The notes under the pieces were generated by a model. The model ran no database searches. It was not told where the DNA came from and saw only the letters and a list, made by a program, of their open reading frames with translations. Positions 23,851 through 32,483 of a stretch of DNA of 64,000 nucleotides are shown piece after piece. A program made the position numbers and the translations under genes. Origin of the DNA: Bacteroidota bacterium (GTDB taxonomy: Bacteria > Bacteroidota > Bacteroidia > Chitinophagales > Chitinophagaceae); NCBI GenBank assembly GCA_023429825.1, contig JAEZDC010000043.1, positions 27,597 through 91,596 of the forward strand. The letters are read 5' to 3'. Within the stretch, counting starts at the first letter, position 1; each line of letters opens with the position of its first letter.

Positions 23851-24777
23851 ATGAGACTTTCCACCAAACATCTTCTCGGGATAAAAGACATTACCAAAGA
23901 AGATATTCAATTGATCCTTTCTACTGCAGCCAATTTCAAAGATGTTTTACAAAGACCGGTAAAAAAAGTTCCATCGTTGCGGGACGTGACGATCGTAAAT
24001 CTTTTCTTTGAAAATTCTACCCGCACGAGAATATCTTTTGAATTAGCTGAAAAAAGACTGTCAGCAGATACGCTGAACTTTACTGCCAGCGCATCTTCCG
24101 TTTCAAAAGGAGAAACCTTGCTGGATACAGTAAATAACATCCTTAGTATGAAAGTGGATATGGTAGTGATGCGCCATTCAGCAAGTGGAGCTCCCCATTT
24201 TTTGGCCCGGCATATACCTGCAGCGATCGTTAATGCGGGGGATGGTATCAATGAACATCCAACCCAGGGTTTACTGGATGCTTTTTCTATGCAGGAAAAG
24301 TTTGGGAAACTGGAAGGCCTGAAAGTGGCGATAATAGGAGACATCATGCACAGCCGCGTTGCAATGAGCAATATGTACCTGCTTAAAAAGATGGGAGCGG
24401 AGGTTACTGTTGCGGGACCACCTACATTGATCCCCAAGTATGTAAAAGAGGCGATGGGCGTAAATGTCGCCTATGATGTAAGGGAGGCGCTGAAATGGTG
24501 TGATGTAGCCAATGTTCTAAGGATACAATTGGAACGACAAAATCAGCCACTCTTCTCTTCGTTACGGGAATATAGCCTTGCGTATGGTATCAACCGGAGG
24601 TTATTAGAAAATATCGGTAAGGAAATAACCATCATGCATCCCGGACCTATCAATAGGGGAGTAGAATTGGATAGTGATGTGGCAGATGGAAATAATTCGA
24701 TCATATTAAACCAGGTTGAGAATGGTGTTGCTGTAAGAATGGCTGTGCTTTACCTGCTTGCAAACAGGGAAAACTAA
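23851..24777 (+). CDS. pyrB: Aspartate carbamoyltransferase catalytic subunit
   Basis: The 308-residue enzyme joins carbamoyl phosphate and aspartate in the second step of pyrimidine synthesis. The carbamoyl-phosphate loop FFENSTRTRISFELAEKR (S56-T-R-T-R60) is intact, as are HPTQGLLDAF and the aspartate-site segment MHPGPINRGVELD. The 80s-loop equivalent SVSKGETLLDT is also present. No pyrI regulatory subunit or pyrR lies next to it. The start follows a TATCTTTG box by 7 nt. If the nearby Pycsar-like cyclase uses UTP or CTP, pyrimidine supply would be relevant, but proximity alone does not show a link. Confidence 0.97.
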   Translation: MRLSTKHLLGIKDITKEDIQLILSTAANFKDVLQRPVKKVPSLRDVTIVNLFFENSTRTRISFELAEKRLSADTLNFTASASSVSKGETLLDTVNNILSMKVDMVVMRHSASGAPHFLARHIPAAIVNAGDGINEHPTQGLLDAFSMQEKFGKLEGLKVAIIGDIMHSRVAMSNMYLLKKMGAEVTVAGPPTLIPKYVKEAMGVNVAYDVREALKWCDVANVLRIQLERQNQPLFSSLREYSLAYGINRRLLENIGKEITIMHPGPINRGVELDSDVADGNNSIILNQVENGVAVRMAVLYLLANREN

Positions 24778-24798
24778 CCTTCTCAACCTGGTCTTTTA

Positions 24799-25407
24799 TT
24801 ACATTACTCTTTTGATAGTACAGCCCACAGAACGGCTCTCTTTCACTGAAATGTCTTTACCTGCATTGGCTTCATTGATCGCCTCTTTCAGGTGTTGTCT
24901 TTTAACATTTCCGGCATCGCTTGGATTATCATCTATTGCACCATGATAAATCAACTTTCCCTGTTTATCAAAAAGAAAAGTTTCTGGCGTTCTTGTTGCG
25001 CCAAATGCATTAGCAATGTCTGAATTCTTATCTACTACATAATGCCACTTATATCCTTGTGACTTTGCATAGGCTTGCATAGCTTCATAAGAATCATCAT
25101 CACCTCTCAAAGCTTCATTTGAATTGATGATGATAACACCATAACCATTCTGGCTGGCATAGTTTGCTATTTCCTTTGTTCTGTCCTGGTTCTTGATCAC
25201 ATAAGGACAGGTGTTACAGGAAAACATGACTAATAATCCATTTTTTCCAACAGCATCTTTTAAAGACACATCCTTACCGGAAATGTCTTTCATTTTAGCT
25301 TCGCTTTTTGGCGCTATTGAGCCTAATGCGATTGGAGTAAGGTTCTGCGCATAGGATGTAATGGCGATAGTTGTTACAGCCACCATTGTAAGGAGAAATA
25401 ATTTCAT
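24799..25407 (-). CDS. Secreted thioredoxin-fold protein (redoxin/AhpC-TSA-like)
   Basis: The 202-residue protein has a signal peptide ending near TSYAQ (residue 21). The thioredoxin fold carries a CxxC redox pair, C64-N-T-C67 (MFSCNTCPYVIKNQ), and the cis-proline loop GATRTPETFLFD. NGYGVIIINSNEALRGDD and a GAIDDNP segment are typical of the Bacteroidota redoxin subgroup often annotated as peroxiredoxin or thioredoxin family. It probably reduces disulfides or peroxide in the periplasm. A further Cys lies near the C-terminus (SVGCTIKR). It is 6 bp after the YihY gene and presumably in the same operon. Confidence 0.88.
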   Translation of the reverse strand: MKLFLLTMVAVTTIAITSYAQNLTPIALGSIAPKSEAKMKDISGKDVSLKDAVGKNGLLVMFSCNTCPYVIKNQDRTKEIANYASQNGYGVIIINSNEALRGDDDSYEAMQAYAKSQGYKWHYVVDKNSDIANAFGATRTPETFLFDKQGKLIYHGAIDDNPSDAGNVKRQHLKEAINEANAGKDISVKESRSVGCTIKRVM

Positions 25408-25412
25408 ATAAA

Positions 25413-26417
25413 TTACTTTAATGTATCTAAGTTCAGGGGTTTTCCCTCATTTTCCAAACCGCTCGTCTGTTCTTTTTTCCATTTGTCAGCATCATACTTG
25501 CTTTTAAGAAAATCAATACTCACATTCAATTCAAAGCCAATCAATAAGATAAAACTGTTGATAAAAACCAGCAGCATAATGATCAATAAAGTTCCAATGG
25601 AGCCATACAACTTATTATAACTGCCAAATTCCTGCACCCACAAAGTAAAAAGCCAGGTAGTGGTAATGGTAAGGATTGTTACTACTATCGATCCGGGGGT
25701 GATGATCTTCCACCGGATCTGGTGAGATGGTGCATGCCGGTAGATAAATCCTATCGCATACGTAAACAGACAAAGGATCACTATCCATTTTATTCCGTAA
25801 ATAAAAGCATGAACCGTATGATTGGTGATGCTGAGCTTCTTCATGATCCATTCAAATAAAACACCCTGCCCCATTAACAGTAGTATGGTACCCATTAACA
25901 GGAAAATAACTACCGTAGTCAACCTGATAGCCCGTAATCTCTTTTCAAAGAAGAAAGTTTTTGGTTTGCTATGTAAAGATTTGTCGAAAGTGCGTATCAT
26001 CACCATGATAGCATTAGATGCATAAAATATAGCAAGTAAAAAACCTAGCGATAACAAACCTGTTCGCTGGTTAGTAAAAAAATCTTCTATAAATCCCAGA
26101 ACATATTTTCTCACTTCAACATTAGGGTTGAGTTCTGTAATCAACAATATCAATTCCCTGTGAAAACGCTCGGAGATGGGTAAGTAGGGAATTAACGTAA
26201 AGAAAAAAATAGCAGTGGGAGGGATCGCCATTATAAAATTGAAAGCAACTGCTGCAGCTCTTTCTCTGAAAGATAATTTGCTAGCCTCTGCGTAAAAAAA
26301 CCTGATGACATTGTATAGTGGAATGCCTTTAAAGCCTGGCAAAATAATGTGTCGGCTCCGGTTCTTTAAGAAAGTAAATGGAAGGCTATTAAATATGTAT
26401 CGCTCAAATTTGGTCAC
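25413..26417 (-). CDS. YihY/BrkB family inner-membrane protein
   Basis: The 334-residue protein has six transmembrane helices. It carries the family pattern: the amphipathic entrance FFYAEASKLSFRERAAAVAF, the helix IMAIPPTAIFFFTLIPYL, FYASNAIMVMIRTFD in the middle and YGSIGTLLIIMLLVFI near the end. YihY proteins were once called ribonuclease BN in error; their transport or envelope role is unknown. The start is GTG, 3 bp after the mltG stop, and thioredoxin-like gene 24799 follows 5 bp later. The order mltG-yihY-redoxin suggests envelope maintenance. Confidence 0.9.
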   Translation of the reverse strand: MTKFERYIFNSLPFTFLKNRSRHIILPGFKGIPLYNVIRFFYAEASKLSFRERAAAVAFNFIMAIPPTAIFFFTLIPYLPISERFHRELILLITELNPNVEVRKYVLGFIEDFFTNQRTGLLSLGFLLAIFYASNAIMVMIRTFDKSLHSKPKTFFFEKRLRAIRLTTVVIFLLMGTILLLMGQGVLFEWIMKKLSITNHTVHAFIYGIKWIVILCLFTYAIGFIYRHAPSHQIRWKIITPGSIVVTILTITTTWLFTLWVQEFGSYNKLYGSIGTLLIIMLLVFINSFILLIGFELNVSIDFLKSKYDADKWKKEQTSGLENEGKPLNLDTLK

Positions 26418-26420
26418 AAC

Positions 26421-27458
26421 CTACCTGGCATTTTGTTTCCTTGCAAGATACTCATCTAAAGCCTTTTGATATTCTGCAGCATATTTTTGATGTTCTGCAT
26501 AATTACTTGCAAAAACATGGTAGCCTGAAAAATCACTTCTTGCAACGAAGAATATATAATCTGTCTTTGGAGCGGAAAGCACATTGTCGATCGTGATAGA
26601 AGAAGGCGTACAAATAGGTCCTGGCGGTAAACCCTGGTTACGGTATGTATTATAAGGAGAAGGTACATCCAGGTATTTATGATAGATACGTTTGATCGTA
26701 AAATCTTTTAAAGCAAACCTGATCGTCGGGTCAGCCTGCAAGGGCATTCCTGTATTGATCCTGTTCATGTATACACTGGCTATATTGCCCTTTTCGTCGT
26801 GCTTATTGGTTTCTTCTTCAACGATTGAAGCGATAGTATAAGCTTCGATAGGAGTAAGTCCCTGGGAGCTGGCTTTTTGCAAACGGTTGTCTTTATTCCA
26901 GAATTTATCCTTTTCATCGGCCAGTTTCTTCAATATCTTCCCCACAGAAGTATTCCAATAGAAAGTATAGGTATCAGGAATGATTAAAGTGAATGCGGTA
27001 TTTGTATCTACTCCAAATTTGCGCAGCGAATCATTGGAGTTAAGAAACTGCATTGCATCCGCAGAGTCAGTGGAGAATTGTTTCCCGATCAATCTTGCAA
27101 GGTCTTCTCTTATCCTGAGTTTGTTGATCACCAGGTTTACAGGGCTCTGCTGGTTATTCCTCAACTTGCGTACGATAGCTAAAGAACTTTGCCCTTGCTG
27201 TATTTCGAACTTACCAGGTTTTAATTTACTCCACAGGTTCAGCCTGTCTCCAAAAAACTTGAATGTTCCAATATTTCGTACAAAGTCCTCTCTTTCGAGA
27301 ATTGAAAGCAATGAATCTTTATTAGCCTGGTGTTCCCGCAGGTACAGAAATTTCTTTTTCCCTTCAAACGCAGTGGTTGATCCCAATACTAGCCATGCTG
27401 CATAAGCTCCCAATAAAATAACAATGACGATTAAGCCTAGAACGATCTTTCTTTTCAT
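26421..27458 (-). CDS. mltG: Endolytic peptidoglycan transglycosylase MltG
   Basis: The 345-residue protein has a single N-terminal membrane anchor (residues 5-25), a LysM-like region and the YceG catalytic domain. The catalytic Glu is visible in TIASIVEEETNKHDEKG (E214 by alignment to E. coli E218), with ASVYMNRINTGMPLQADPT and PSPYNTYRNQGLPPGPICTP following as in all MltG proteins. It cleaves nascent glycan strands within the chain and so limits peptidoglycan polymer length at the periplasmic face of the inner membrane. A terminator-like hairpin separates it from secG upstream. Confidence 0.95.
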   Translation of the reverse strand: MKRKIVLGLIVIVILLGAYAAWLVLGSTTAFEGKKKFLYLREHQANKDSLLSILEREDFVRNIGTFKFFGDRLNLWSKLKPGKFEIQQGQSSLAIVRKLRNNQQSPVNLVINKLRIREDLARLIGKQFSTDSADAMQFLNSNDSLRKFGVDTNTAFTLIIPDTYTFYWNTSVGKILKKLADEKDKFWNKDNRLQKASSQGLTPIEAYTIASIVEEETNKHDEKGNIASVYMNRINTGMPLQADPTIRFALKDFTIKRIYHKYLDVPSPYNTYRNQGLPPGPICTPSSITIDNVLSAPKTDYIFFVARSDFSGYHVFASNYAEHQKYAAEYQKALDEYLARKQNAR

Positions 27459-27462
27459 AGCA

Positions 27463-27491
27463 TTAAAAAACCCTACTTGTTAAGCAGGGTT
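27463..27491 (-). terminator. Rho-independent terminator after secG
   Basis: On the minus strand AACCCTGCTT-AAC-AAGTAGGGTT forms a stem with one mismatch, followed directly by TTTTTT. It lies 24 bp after the secG stop and just before the mltG start, so it ends or attenuates the lptE-secG transcript. Confidence 0.7.
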
Positions 27492-27514
27492 GTAAAAATA
27501 AGGTTGTATTACTA

Positions 27515-27811
27515 TTACTTAGTTTTCGGAGCTGTATTTGAAGCATTCGTATTTAAATCTTTCAAAGGATTTTCAGCATCGTTTCCACCTTTCAGAAAAA
27601 TAGTGGAGAACAGGCAAAGCACACCGATCAATGCTGCAAAGATCCATGTACCTTTTTCAAGCACATCTGTTGTTTGCTTCACACCCATGAACTGGTTGCT
27701 GAAACCGGCAATATTCCCGCTTAAACCACCACCTTTTGGGTTTTGAACCAGGATGATAAATCCTAAGATCACACAAGCCAGAACGATTAAAATCAAAAAC
27801 AAGTAAACCAT
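27515..27811 (-). CDS. secG: Preprotein translocase subunit SecG
   Basis: The 98-residue protein has two transmembrane helices (3-23 and about 53-73) joined by the conserved SecG loop IILVQNPKGGGLSGNIAG. It is the accessory subunit of the SecYEG channel. It starts 1 bp after the stop of the unknown protein at 27813, and a terminator follows it. The Asn-rich, acidic C-terminal tail is typical of Bacteroidota SecG. Confidence 0.92.
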   Translation of the reverse strand: MVYLFLILIVLACVILGFIILVQNPKGGGLSGNIAGFSNQFMGVKQTTDVLEKGTWIFAALIGVLCLFSTIFLKGGNDAENPLKDLNTNASNTAPKTK

Positions 27812-27812
27812 T

Positions 27813-28823
27813 TTATATTCCTTTTAATTCTTGAATTCTGGCCGCAAAATAAGCGGATTTGTCGGGATTTAAGAAACTTAATTTTATATATAGCTGAACT
27901 GCTTTTTCAATCTTTCCTTGCTTTACCAATACTTCAGCCATAGTTTCGGTGACCACTTCTTTTATTTCATTAGATGTATTGGCAATATTATGTATAGCTC
28001 CCTCAAGTTCAGGATCGGTGCCCAGATCTTCCGCATTTGCCGGAGCAGTTTTCATATGTTTCAGCCAGTCGGTGAATTTCCTTAACTGTGTTGTTAATTT
28101 ATCCTGGCCTTTATTGAGATCGACTTTTATTCCTTGTGACGCGAAATAATCTATGGTATGGTACGGTTCGGTTTCGATAGGTAAGGCCGCGTCTTCAGCT
28201 ATCGGCTTCTTAAACGCTTCCAGTTGTTCATTAAGGAGAGAAGCAATTGCTGATTTTTGTTTTTCATCAATTTCCATTTGCTCCACTACTTCTTCCGTTG
28301 TTTCAGCAATATCTTCTTCTGCTTCAATTTCATCTTTTACGGCAATAACATTTTCTTCAATTGTTTTCTTGCCTGCCAACTCTGCAAATATTGGCTGAGA
28401 TATCTCTGCAACGTCTTCAATAGGAGTGGCTGGCTCCAACGTTTCATCTGTTACGGGTCCTTTTTCTTCTGTTCCATCCATTATTTCTTTTACCCTTTCA
28501 ACAGATGGTATCTTTATCTCGTTTTCTTCTTCGATCACTCTTTTCAGTAACGGCTTAATATCTTCTTCATCATCTGAAACTGTCGGATCTTCATGCAACT
28601 GGTATTGAAGCCATGATGTATTAGGAATATAAATTGCAGTCTTTTGTAATTGCGCTGCATAACGCGGATCATTCCCGAGCTTGAGTTTACGTGTCAGAAG
28701 TAAATGTCCTGCAGAGCAATAAGGATGTTCCGAAACTATCTGCTCAATATCTTCAATACTTACGTCAGAAAGATTATTCCTACCTGTTAATTGAGCCAAT
28801 ACTTTTTCCAGTGCCGCATTCAT
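27813..28823 (-). CDS. Acidic cytosolic protein of unknown function between lptE and secG
   Basis: From MNAALEKVLAQL the protein has 336 residues. Residues 1-75 form a helical, conserved-looking domain (VSEHPYCSAGHLLLTRKLK, QKTAIYIPNTSWLQYQLHE). A long Glu-rich low-complexity stretch (about 95-205) follows. The C-terminus has a TPR-like helical pair (VTETMAEVLVKQGKIEKAVQ, IKLSFLNPDKSAYFAARIQE). There is no signal peptide or membrane helix. The position between lptE and secG is recurrent in Bacteroidota as I recall, but I cannot assign a function. The start at 28838 is possible but less natural. Confidence 0.75.
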   Translation of the reverse strand: MNAALEKVLAQLTGRNNLSDVSIEDIEQIVSEHPYCSAGHLLLTRKLKLGNDPRYAAQLQKTAIYIPNTSWLQYQLHEDPTVSDDEEDIKPLLKRVIEEENEIKIPSVERVKEIMDGTEEKGPVTDETLEPATPIEDVAEISQPIFAELAGKKTIEENVIAVKDEIEAEEDIAETTEEVVEQMEIDEKQKSAIASLLNEQLEAFKKPIAEDAALPIETEPYHTIDYFASQGIKVDLNKGQDKLTTQLRKFTDWLKHMKTAPANAEDLGTDPELEGAIHNIANTSNEIKEVVTETMAEVLVKQGKIEKAVQLYIKLSFLNPDKSAYFAARIQELKGI

Positions 28824-28841
28824 CAGGTGAAAATACAATTA

Positions 28842-29351
28842 TTACCAGTTGGAAAATATGCGGTTAAAAATTTCATCAGTCATATTCCTGATGATCTCAT
28901 CAAGCATTTTTGCTTCTGCCTGCTGTACAGAAAGTGAGGCGTCAAAATCAAAATTGCGACTTACATCGTATTCTTCGGTCTTATTATCAAGGTTGTTCCT
29001 GAATGTAATATGTATCGAAACAGTAAGCCTGTTCGTAACAGTATTTTGTGCAGATACACCAGAGGTAGAAACATCGTAGCCTGAAATATAACCGCCTATG
29101 TGGTAGTGGGCATCATCATCGTTGGTACGTGTAAGTCTTGTTTGTTGTGTAATCTTCTGCTGCAGCCTGTCTGTGAGTCTTGTGCTTAATTGTGGGCTGA
29201 CGTACCTGGCCTTGTTTTCAAAGAAACCGATCTTAACTGTTTTCGCCCTTGGGTCAATAGATGCATCGTTGAATTTGTACACCTTGCAGGATACAATCGT
29301 CAAACTGCATACAACTAAGAATGAGAATAATATTTTGGTAGCCAGTTTCAT
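28842..29351 (-). CDS. lptE: LPS assembly lipoprotein LptE-like
   Basis: The 169-residue lipoprotein has a signal peptide ending in the lipobox TIVSC (Cys22). The mature part follows the LptE pattern of Bacteroidota: KVYKFNDASIDPRAKTVKIG, then VSPQLSTRLTDRLQQKI, TRTNDDDAHYHIGGYISGY and a final helix with EIIRNMTDEIFNRIFSNW. LptE plugs the LptD barrel that inserts LPS into the outer membrane. It sits between the sigma-54 activator and the unknown 27813 protein, an arrangement common in this phylum. The dispersed repeat copy B lies directly upstream. Confidence 0.88.
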   Translation of the reverse strand: MKLATKILFSFLVVCSLTIVSCKVYKFNDASIDPRAKTVKIGFFENKARYVSPQLSTRLTDRLQQKITQQTRLTRTNDDDAHYHIGGYISGYDVSTSGVSAQNTVTNRLTVSIHITFRNNLDNKTEEYDVSRNFDFDASLSVQQAEAKMLDEIIRNMTDEIFNRIFSNW

Positions 29352-29365
29352 TTACTATTTAACTT

Positions 29366-29406
29366 TCGTTGCGTCGCTCCCGATATTGGGGACTTGTACG
29401 CTTAGA
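29366..29406. repeat. Dispersed GTTGCGTCGC repeat, copy B
   Basis: The copy reads TTCGTTGCGTCGC, then the imperfect hairpin TCCCGATATTGGGGA, then CTTGTACGCTTAG. The left arm is identical to copies A (4427) and C (62354), and the right arm is shared with copy A. It lies between the sigma-54 activator and lptE, which point the same way. Confidence 0.65.
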
Positions 29407-29444
29407 TATTTATTCACCTCTCACTATAATTAATCTTTCATCTA

Positions 29445-30710
29445 TTAATCCTCTATATCATATTCTTTTAATTTCCTGTACAAAGTTCTTTCACTTATCC
29501 CAAGGTCCAAAGCTGCATCTTTTCTTTTACCTCTGTGTTTCTTCAATGCTTTCAGGATAAGCTCTTTCTCTTTATCCATAATATTCAGCGACTCTTCTAC
29601 TTCTTCATGATGATGGATGTCATCAGGATGTAATACCACGGGCTGATGAGCAGATGGTTGCACATATGGTTGTATGGGTTGAGCGGGTGCGATCACAGGT
29701 AACATCTCGTTGTGCTGGTGACCATTTTCATTGGTTAGCGAATCTCTTGTATAATCCGCAGCATGACCAGCTAATGAAGGATTTTGCAATATCTCAAGAA
29801 ACATCTTTTTGAGTTCTGTTACATCCTTTTTCATATCAAAGAACAGCTTGTATAAGATCTCTCTTTCATTTGCAAATTCACCATGCGAAGATGATACGTT
29901 CGCTAACACCGGCATCCTTGTCTGCAAATGCTTTTCAGGTAAAAATCTTCTCAACTCTGCAGCTGATACCTGCTGCTCCGAACTCAACACCGATATCTGC
30001 TCTGCAATATTCTTTAACTCTCTAACATTACCGGGCCAGGGATAACTAATTAAGAGATTTTTAGCTTCTTCATCAAGTTGAACGGGTGGCATTTTATATC
30101 GTTCAGCAAAATCAACCACAAACTTTCTGAATAGTATTAAGATGTCTTCCTTCCTGTCACGTAATGCCGGAACACGAATAGGTACAGTGCTCAAACGATA
30201 ATACAGATCCTGCCTGAATTTCCCATTCTGCGTGAACTCAAGAAGATCCCTGTTTGTTGCAGCGATCACTCTTACATCTGTCTTCTGAACTTTTGAAGAA
30301 CCTACACGAATAAATTCACCTGTCTCCAAAACTCTTAGCAATCTTGCCTGCGTACCTAAGGGCATTTCACCGATCTCGTCTAAAAAAATAGTACCTCCGT
30401 TTACGGTCTCAAAATAACCTTTACGACTATCTACAGCCCCGGTAAATGAGCCTTTCTCATGACCGAACAATTCAGAATCGATCGTTCCTTCTGGTATAGC
30501 ACCACAGTTAACAGCAATAAAGGGATTATGTTTTCTTGGAGATAGGGAATGAATTATTGAAGAGAACGCCTCTTTACCCACACCACTTTCACCAATGATC
30601 AAAACAGTAAGATCTGTTGAGGATACCTGCACAGCCGTGTTCAATGCTAAATTGAGGGCAGCGGAGTTACCAATAATTCCAAACCTGTTTTTTATACTTT
30701 GTATATCCAT
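29445..30710 (-). CDS. Sigma-54-dependent transcriptional activator without receiver domain
   Basis: The 421-residue protein begins directly with the AAA+ domain: Walker A GESGVGKEAF at 40-49, the sigma-54 contact loop GSFTGA at 87-92 (Ser replaces the usual Ala), Walker B GGTIFLDEIGEM, and ATNRDLLEF. A His-rich linker follows (about 340-375), then a Fis-type helix-turn-helix at the C-terminus (KKHRGKRKDAALDLGISERT). There is no N-terminal sensor domain, so activity must be set by expression or a partner. It opens RNA polymerase-sigma54 promoters; targets are unknown. It begins 3 bp after the small 30714 gene and lies in one train with miaB and lptE. Confidence 0.92.
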   Translation of the reverse strand: MDIQSIKNRFGIIGNSAALNLALNTAVQVSSTDLTVLIIGESGVGKEAFSSIIHSLSPRKHNPFIAVNCGAIPEGTIDSELFGHEKGSFTGAVDSRKGYFETVNGGTIFLDEIGEMPLGTQARLLRVLETGEFIRVGSSKVQKTDVRVIAATNRDLLEFTQNGKFRQDLYYRLSTVPIRVPALRDRKEDILILFRKFVVDFAERYKMPPVQLDEEAKNLLISYPWPGNVRELKNIAEQISVLSSEQQVSAAELRRFLPEKHLQTRMPVLANVSSSHGEFANEREILYKLFFDMKKDVTELKKMFLEILQNPSLAGHAADYTRDSLTNENGHQHNEMLPVIAPAQPIQPYVQPSAHQPVVLHPDDIHHHEEVEESLNIMDKEKELILKALKKHRGKRKDAALDLGISERTLYRKLKEYDIED

Positions 30711-30713
30711 TCT

Positions 30714-30890
30714 TTATTCTTCCTCTTTTATTTCATTGTCGATCTTCACATCGCATGATTCTATTAATGCATAAGCGATAAAAGCTCCTGCTGCAACAAT
30801 GCCGGTACCAGTAGCCGCATCATTTTGCATGGCATTGATACCTGCAATAAAAGCAAAGACCAATATGAGGTATTTAACTGCTACATTCAT
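30714..30890 (-). CDS. Small membrane protein coupled to miaB (58 aa)
   Basis: The frame runs from MNVAVKYLILVFAFIAGIN to an acidic tail IDNEIKEEE, 58 residues. It contains one or two hydrophobic segments (about 3-20 and 26-44). Its ATG overlaps the miaB stop as ATGA, and its own stop is 3 bp before the sigma-54 activator start. That perfect packing argues that it is translated. I recognise no family; the composition suggests a small inner-membrane protein. Confidence 0.6.
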   Translation of the reverse strand: MNVAVKYLILVFAFIAGINAMQNDAATGTGIVAAGAFIAYALIESCDVKIDNEIKEEE

Positions 30891-32314
30891 AAACGAACAA
30901 TTTCACCAAGTAATGTTGCCTGTGTGCACTCGTTCACTTTCACCCATACGTAGTCGCCTTGTTTATAGGTGTGATCGCCTTTAGAAAAGACAATCATTTT
31001 ATTTTGTGAATTCCTTCCTTTCCATTCTTTGTCACTTTTCTTGCTGTCGCCTTCGATCAAAACCTTAAATACTTTACCCAGGTCTTTTAAATTACTTTCA
31101 TGCGATAACCTGTTCTGCACCGCCACCACCTCGGCCAGTCTTCTTTTTTTTACTTCTTCCGGTATGTCATCCTCATATCTTCTTTCAGCTAACGTTCCAG
31201 GTCTTTCACTGTAAAAGAACATGTACGAAAAATCGTATTTGCTGTATTCCATAGCACTTAAAGTATCGTGGTGCTCTTCTTCCGTTTCCGAACAAAAACC
31301 GGTGATCACGTCAGCACTGATGCCGCAATCGGGTATGATCTCTTTGATGCGATCCACTTTACCGAGGTACCATTCTCTGGTATAAGTGCGGTTCATCAGT
31401 TGCAATATCCTTGTATTACCACTTTGCAATGGCAGGTGAATGTAATTGCAGATGTTCTCGTATTTAGCGATCGTATACAGCACTTCATCAGTTATATCCT
31501 TAGGATGAGAAGTACTGAAGCGAACACGGAGTTCAGGTGAAATAAGGGCAACTTTCTCCAGCAGTTTTGCAAAGGTTACCAATTCATCTTTTTGTTCATC
31601 CATCCAGTAGTAACTGTCTACGTTCTGACCAAGAAGCGTTACTTCTTTGAATCCCTGGTTAAACAGATCTTTACATTCCGAGATAATAGAATTGGCATCC
31701 CTGCTTCGTTCTCTTCCTCTTGTAAAAGGAACCACGCAAAAGCTGCACATATTATTACAGCCTCTCATAATGGAAACGAATGCCGTAACGCCATTGCTAT
31801 CCAAACGAACGGGTGAGATGTCTGCATATGTTTCTTCCCGGCTCAATAACACATTTACTGCCTTTTGACCGGTTTCCGCTTCCTCTATCAAACCCGGTAA
31901 ACTTCGGTATGCATCCGGGCCAACGACTATATCGACAAGCTTTTCTTCCTCAAGGAATTTAGTTTTCAACCTTTCAGCCATACAGCCCAAAACCCCGATC
32001 AATAAACCAGGCTTCTTCTTCTTCAGCCGTTTAAAATCAGACAAGCGCTTACGCACCGTTTGCTCTGCTTTCTCACGTATAGAACATGTATTCAGAAATA
32101 TAAGGTTGGCTTCTTCATGATTTTTGGTAGCCCCAAAGCCTTCGCCATTCAATATCGACGCAACGATCTCACTGTCAGCAAAGTTCATCGCACAGCCATA
32201 ACTTTCTATATAAAAGCGTTTTTTATATTGATTGGGATCATTAATAAATGGGGAATATGCCTCACCCTGGCGGCTCTCATCATGTATCTTATTTGCTACA
32301 TCCAGCATTTCCAT
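30887..32314 (-). CDS. miaB: tRNA-2-methylthio-N6-dimethylallyladenosine synthase MiaB
   Basis: MiaB is a radical-SAM methylthiotransferase that turns i6A37 into ms2i6A37. The UPF0004 cysteines are C41 (ESYGCAMNFADSE), C77 (FLNTCSIREKAE) and C111 (GVLGCMAERLK), and the radical-SAM triad is C186/C190/C193 (RGCNNMCSFCVVPFTRG). HLPLQSGNTRILQLMNR and a C-terminal TRAM domain (GDYVWVKVNECTQATLLG) complete the family architecture. The 475-residue length is normal. A TATTTTTG box lies 22 nt upstream. Downstream it is coupled to the small membrane protein at 30714. Confidence 0.97.
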   Translation of the reverse strand: MEMLDVANKIHDESRQGEAYSPFINDPNQYKKRFYIESYGCAMNFADSEIVASILNGEGFGATKNHEEANLIFLNTCSIREKAEQTVRKRLSDFKRLKKKKPGLLIGVLGCMAERLKTKFLEEEKLVDIVVGPDAYRSLPGLIEEAETGQKAVNVLLSREETYADISPVRLDSNGVTAFVSIMRGCNNMCSFCVVPFTRGRERSRDANSIISECKDLFNQGFKEVTLLGQNVDSYYWMDEQKDELVTFAKLLEKVALISPELRVRFSTSHPKDITDEVLYTIAKYENICNYIHLPLQSGNTRILQLMNRTYTREWYLGKVDRIKEIIPDCGISADVITGFCSETEEEHHDTLSAMEYSKYDFSYMFFYSERPGTLAERRYEDDIPEEVKKRRLAEVVAVQNRLSHESNLKDLGKVFKVLIEGDSKKSDKEWKGRNSQNKMIVFSKGDHTYKQGDYVWVKVNECTQATLLGEIVRL

Positions 32315-32336
32315 CTCTCATAGTATATTAAGTCGG

Positions 32337-32344
32337 CAAAAATA
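32337..32344 (-). promoter_or_regulatory. Bacteroidota -7 box (TATTTTTG) for the miaB operon
   Basis: The minus strand reads TATTTTTG, matching TAnnTTTG, and ends 22 nt before the miaB ATG. Confidence 0.5.
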
Positions 32345-32483
32345 TAGAAAAATGGGGTCGGTGTCAATTTGTCAGCACCGTTTACATAAAAATGTTCGTT
32401 GAAATTCAACACGATTAAACCTGTTCCAATTTGTTAAGTCTATTGCCTTTCAAATATTAACCAAAGCTTTTACCTGGATTTTA

